Shown in pieces: positions 63,052 through 64,000 of a stretch of 64,000 bases of DNA. The stretch lies in NCBI RefSeq assembly GCF_029892045.1, contig NZ_CP120367.1, positions 310,001 through 374,000 on the forward strand. Direction: 5' to 3'. The notes beneath the pieces were generated by a model, which saw only the letters and a list, made by a program, of their open reading frames with translations, was not told where the DNA came from and ran no database searches. Numbering within the stretch: position 1 is the first letter of the stretch; each line of letters opens with the position of its first letter. The DNA is from Sinorhizobium numidicum. GTDB taxonomy: Bacteria; Pseudomonadota; Alphaproteobacteria; Rhizobiales; Rhizobiaceae. The position numbers and the translations under genes were made by a program.

Positions 63052-64000
63052 CAAGCGGCCTCCCGCGCTTTTTCGACGGCGAAGCAGGCGGCGCGGTGGC
63101 TGCCTGCGGCGGAAACGGGCTCGAGCTTCGGCACATGCGTGCGACAGGTGTCCATCGCCAAGGGGCAACGCGGCGCGAAAGGGCAACCCTGCGGCCTGCG
63201 GCCAGGCTCCGGCGGCGTTCCGCCGATAGAATTCAGGCGTGACGCCGGAGCGTCCGAGAGCTTCGGGATCGATGCGAGCAGGCCGTGCGTATAGGGGTGG
63301 CGAGGATTGGCATAGAGCTCGTCGACCGGAGCGTCCTCGACCACGGTGCCGGCATAAAGCACGACAACGCGGTCGACGAGGCCGGCGATCAGCGCCAGAT
63401 CATGGGTGATCCACACCACCGACATGCCAAGCTTTTCCCGCAAGCCCTTCACCAGATCGACGATCTGCGCCTGGATCGTTACATCGAGCGCCGTCGTCGG
63501 CTCGTCAGCAATGAGTAGCTTCGGCTCGCAGGCAAGACCGATTGCGATCATCACGCGCTGCCGCATGCCGCCCGACAATTCGTGGGCATAGGCTCGAATG
63601 CGCTGCTCGGGACCTGGAATGCCCACGAGGCGCAGGAGTTCGACCGCGCGCTCGCGCGCCTCTTGTCTGCTCATGCCGCGGTGGTAGATCAGTGGTTCGG
63701 CAAGCTGGTCCCCGATCCGCATCACCGGATTAAGCGAGGTCATCGGATCCTGGAAGACGAAGCCGATGTCGCCTCCACGAACTTTCCTGAGTTCCCTGTT
63801 CGACATCTTTTGGAGGTCACGGCCGTCGAAATGCGCTTCACCGTTCGTGACACGGATTTTATTGGGCAGGAGACGCATGAGGCTCAGCATGGTGAGGCTC
63901 TTGCCGCATCCAGATTCTCCGACGACGCCGAGCGTCTCGCCCTTGTCGACGTGAAGGTCGATGCCGTCGACGACAACCGAGGGGCCGCGGCGTGTCTCGA
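63051..64000 (-). CDS. Oligopeptide/dipeptide-type ABC transporter ATPase (OppD/DppD), 5' end missing
   Basis: The gene runs off the right edge; the first codons are outside. Within the window: Walker A GESGCGKS near 63915, Q-loop FVFQDPMTSLNPVM, signature ELSGGMRQRVMIA, Walker B LLIADEPTTALD, switch His in WITHDLAL, and a C-terminal CPFAPRCPLAMDTC cysteine block. It is the partner of the OppF-type ATPase encoded next. Confidence 0.9.
   Translation of the reverse strand, partial: ETRRGPSVVVDGIDLHVDKGETLGVVGESGCGKSLTMLSLMRLLPNKIRVTNGEAHFDGRDLQKMSNRELRKVRGGDIGFVFQDPMTSLNPVMRIGDQLAEPLIYHRGMSRQEARERAVELLRLVGIPGPEQRIRAYAHELSGGMRQRVMIAIGLACEPKLLIADEPTTALDVTIQAQIVDLVKGLREKLGMSVVWITHDLALIAGLVDRVVVLYAGTVVEDAPVDELYANPRHPYTHGLLASIPKLSDAPASRLNSIGGTPPEPGRRPQGCPFAPRCPLAMDTCRTHVPKLEPVSAAGSHRAACFAVEKAREAA

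Overview
The window reads as a rhizobial alphaproteobacterial replicon, most like Sinorhizobium/Ensifer. The left third reproduces gene orders published for S. meliloti pSymB: uxs1-uxe-apsS-apsH1-apsE-apsH2 with its activator cuxR, the six-gene bgrRSTUWV operon, and bgsBA. The high GC content and tightly overlapped operons fit. A chromid or megaplasmid location is inferred, not shown. No rRNA, tRNA, CRISPR array, intact insertion sequence or replication origin was recognised.

Layout. (1) 1-1954: L-idonate/D-gluconate catabolism. The first codons of a gluconokinase and a 5-keto-gluconate reductase face away from an L-idonate dehydrogenase, with a 16-bp GntR/IdnR-type palindrome between them. 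(2) 2238-10103: a small secreted protein, then the c-di-GMP-controlled arabinose-containing polysaccharide (APS) operon on the minus strand and divergent cuxR. (3) 10186-16955: bgrVWUTSR on the minus strand, a partner-switching cascade (STAS protein, kinase, PP2C phosphatase, STAS-methyltransferase, degenerate kinase-like protein) ending on a GGDEF/EAL protein. (4) 17366-20589: bgsB-bgsA, the c-di-GMP-activated mixed-linkage beta-glucan synthase. Regions 2-4 form one c-di-GMP and extracellular glycan block.

(5) 21344-58136 is a large Wzx/Wzy-type heteropolysaccharide locus that I cannot match to a described polysaccharide. It has two LuxR-type regulators at its edges, an ExoF-like outer-membrane export protein, the full dTDP-L-rhamnose pathway, a Wzx flippase, two aminotransferase/acyltransferase sets for amino sugars, a wecB/wecC pair for UDP-ManNAcA, a WecG-family transferase and five other glycosyltransferases. 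A Wzy-like polymerase, a separate Wzz-like protein and BY-kinase, a FkbM methyltransferase, a VpsJ-like protein and an ExoY-like initiating transferase complete it. The likely product is a rhamnose-, ManNAcA- and amino-uronate-containing polymer assembled on undecaprenyl phosphate.

The locus shows recent rearrangement. A 682-bp direct repeat (one mismatch) lies in two beta-helix protein genes that flank the polymerase. Tandem duplications of 30 bp and 27 bp lie in the export and polymerase genes. There is also a wrecked second exoY and a remnant of a GT2 gene.

(6) 58931-64000: a Tat-signal Hint-domain protein, then a minus-strand catabolic unit (two oligopeptide-type ABC ATPases, a four-carbon acid sugar kinase, a GntR regulator) that runs off the window.
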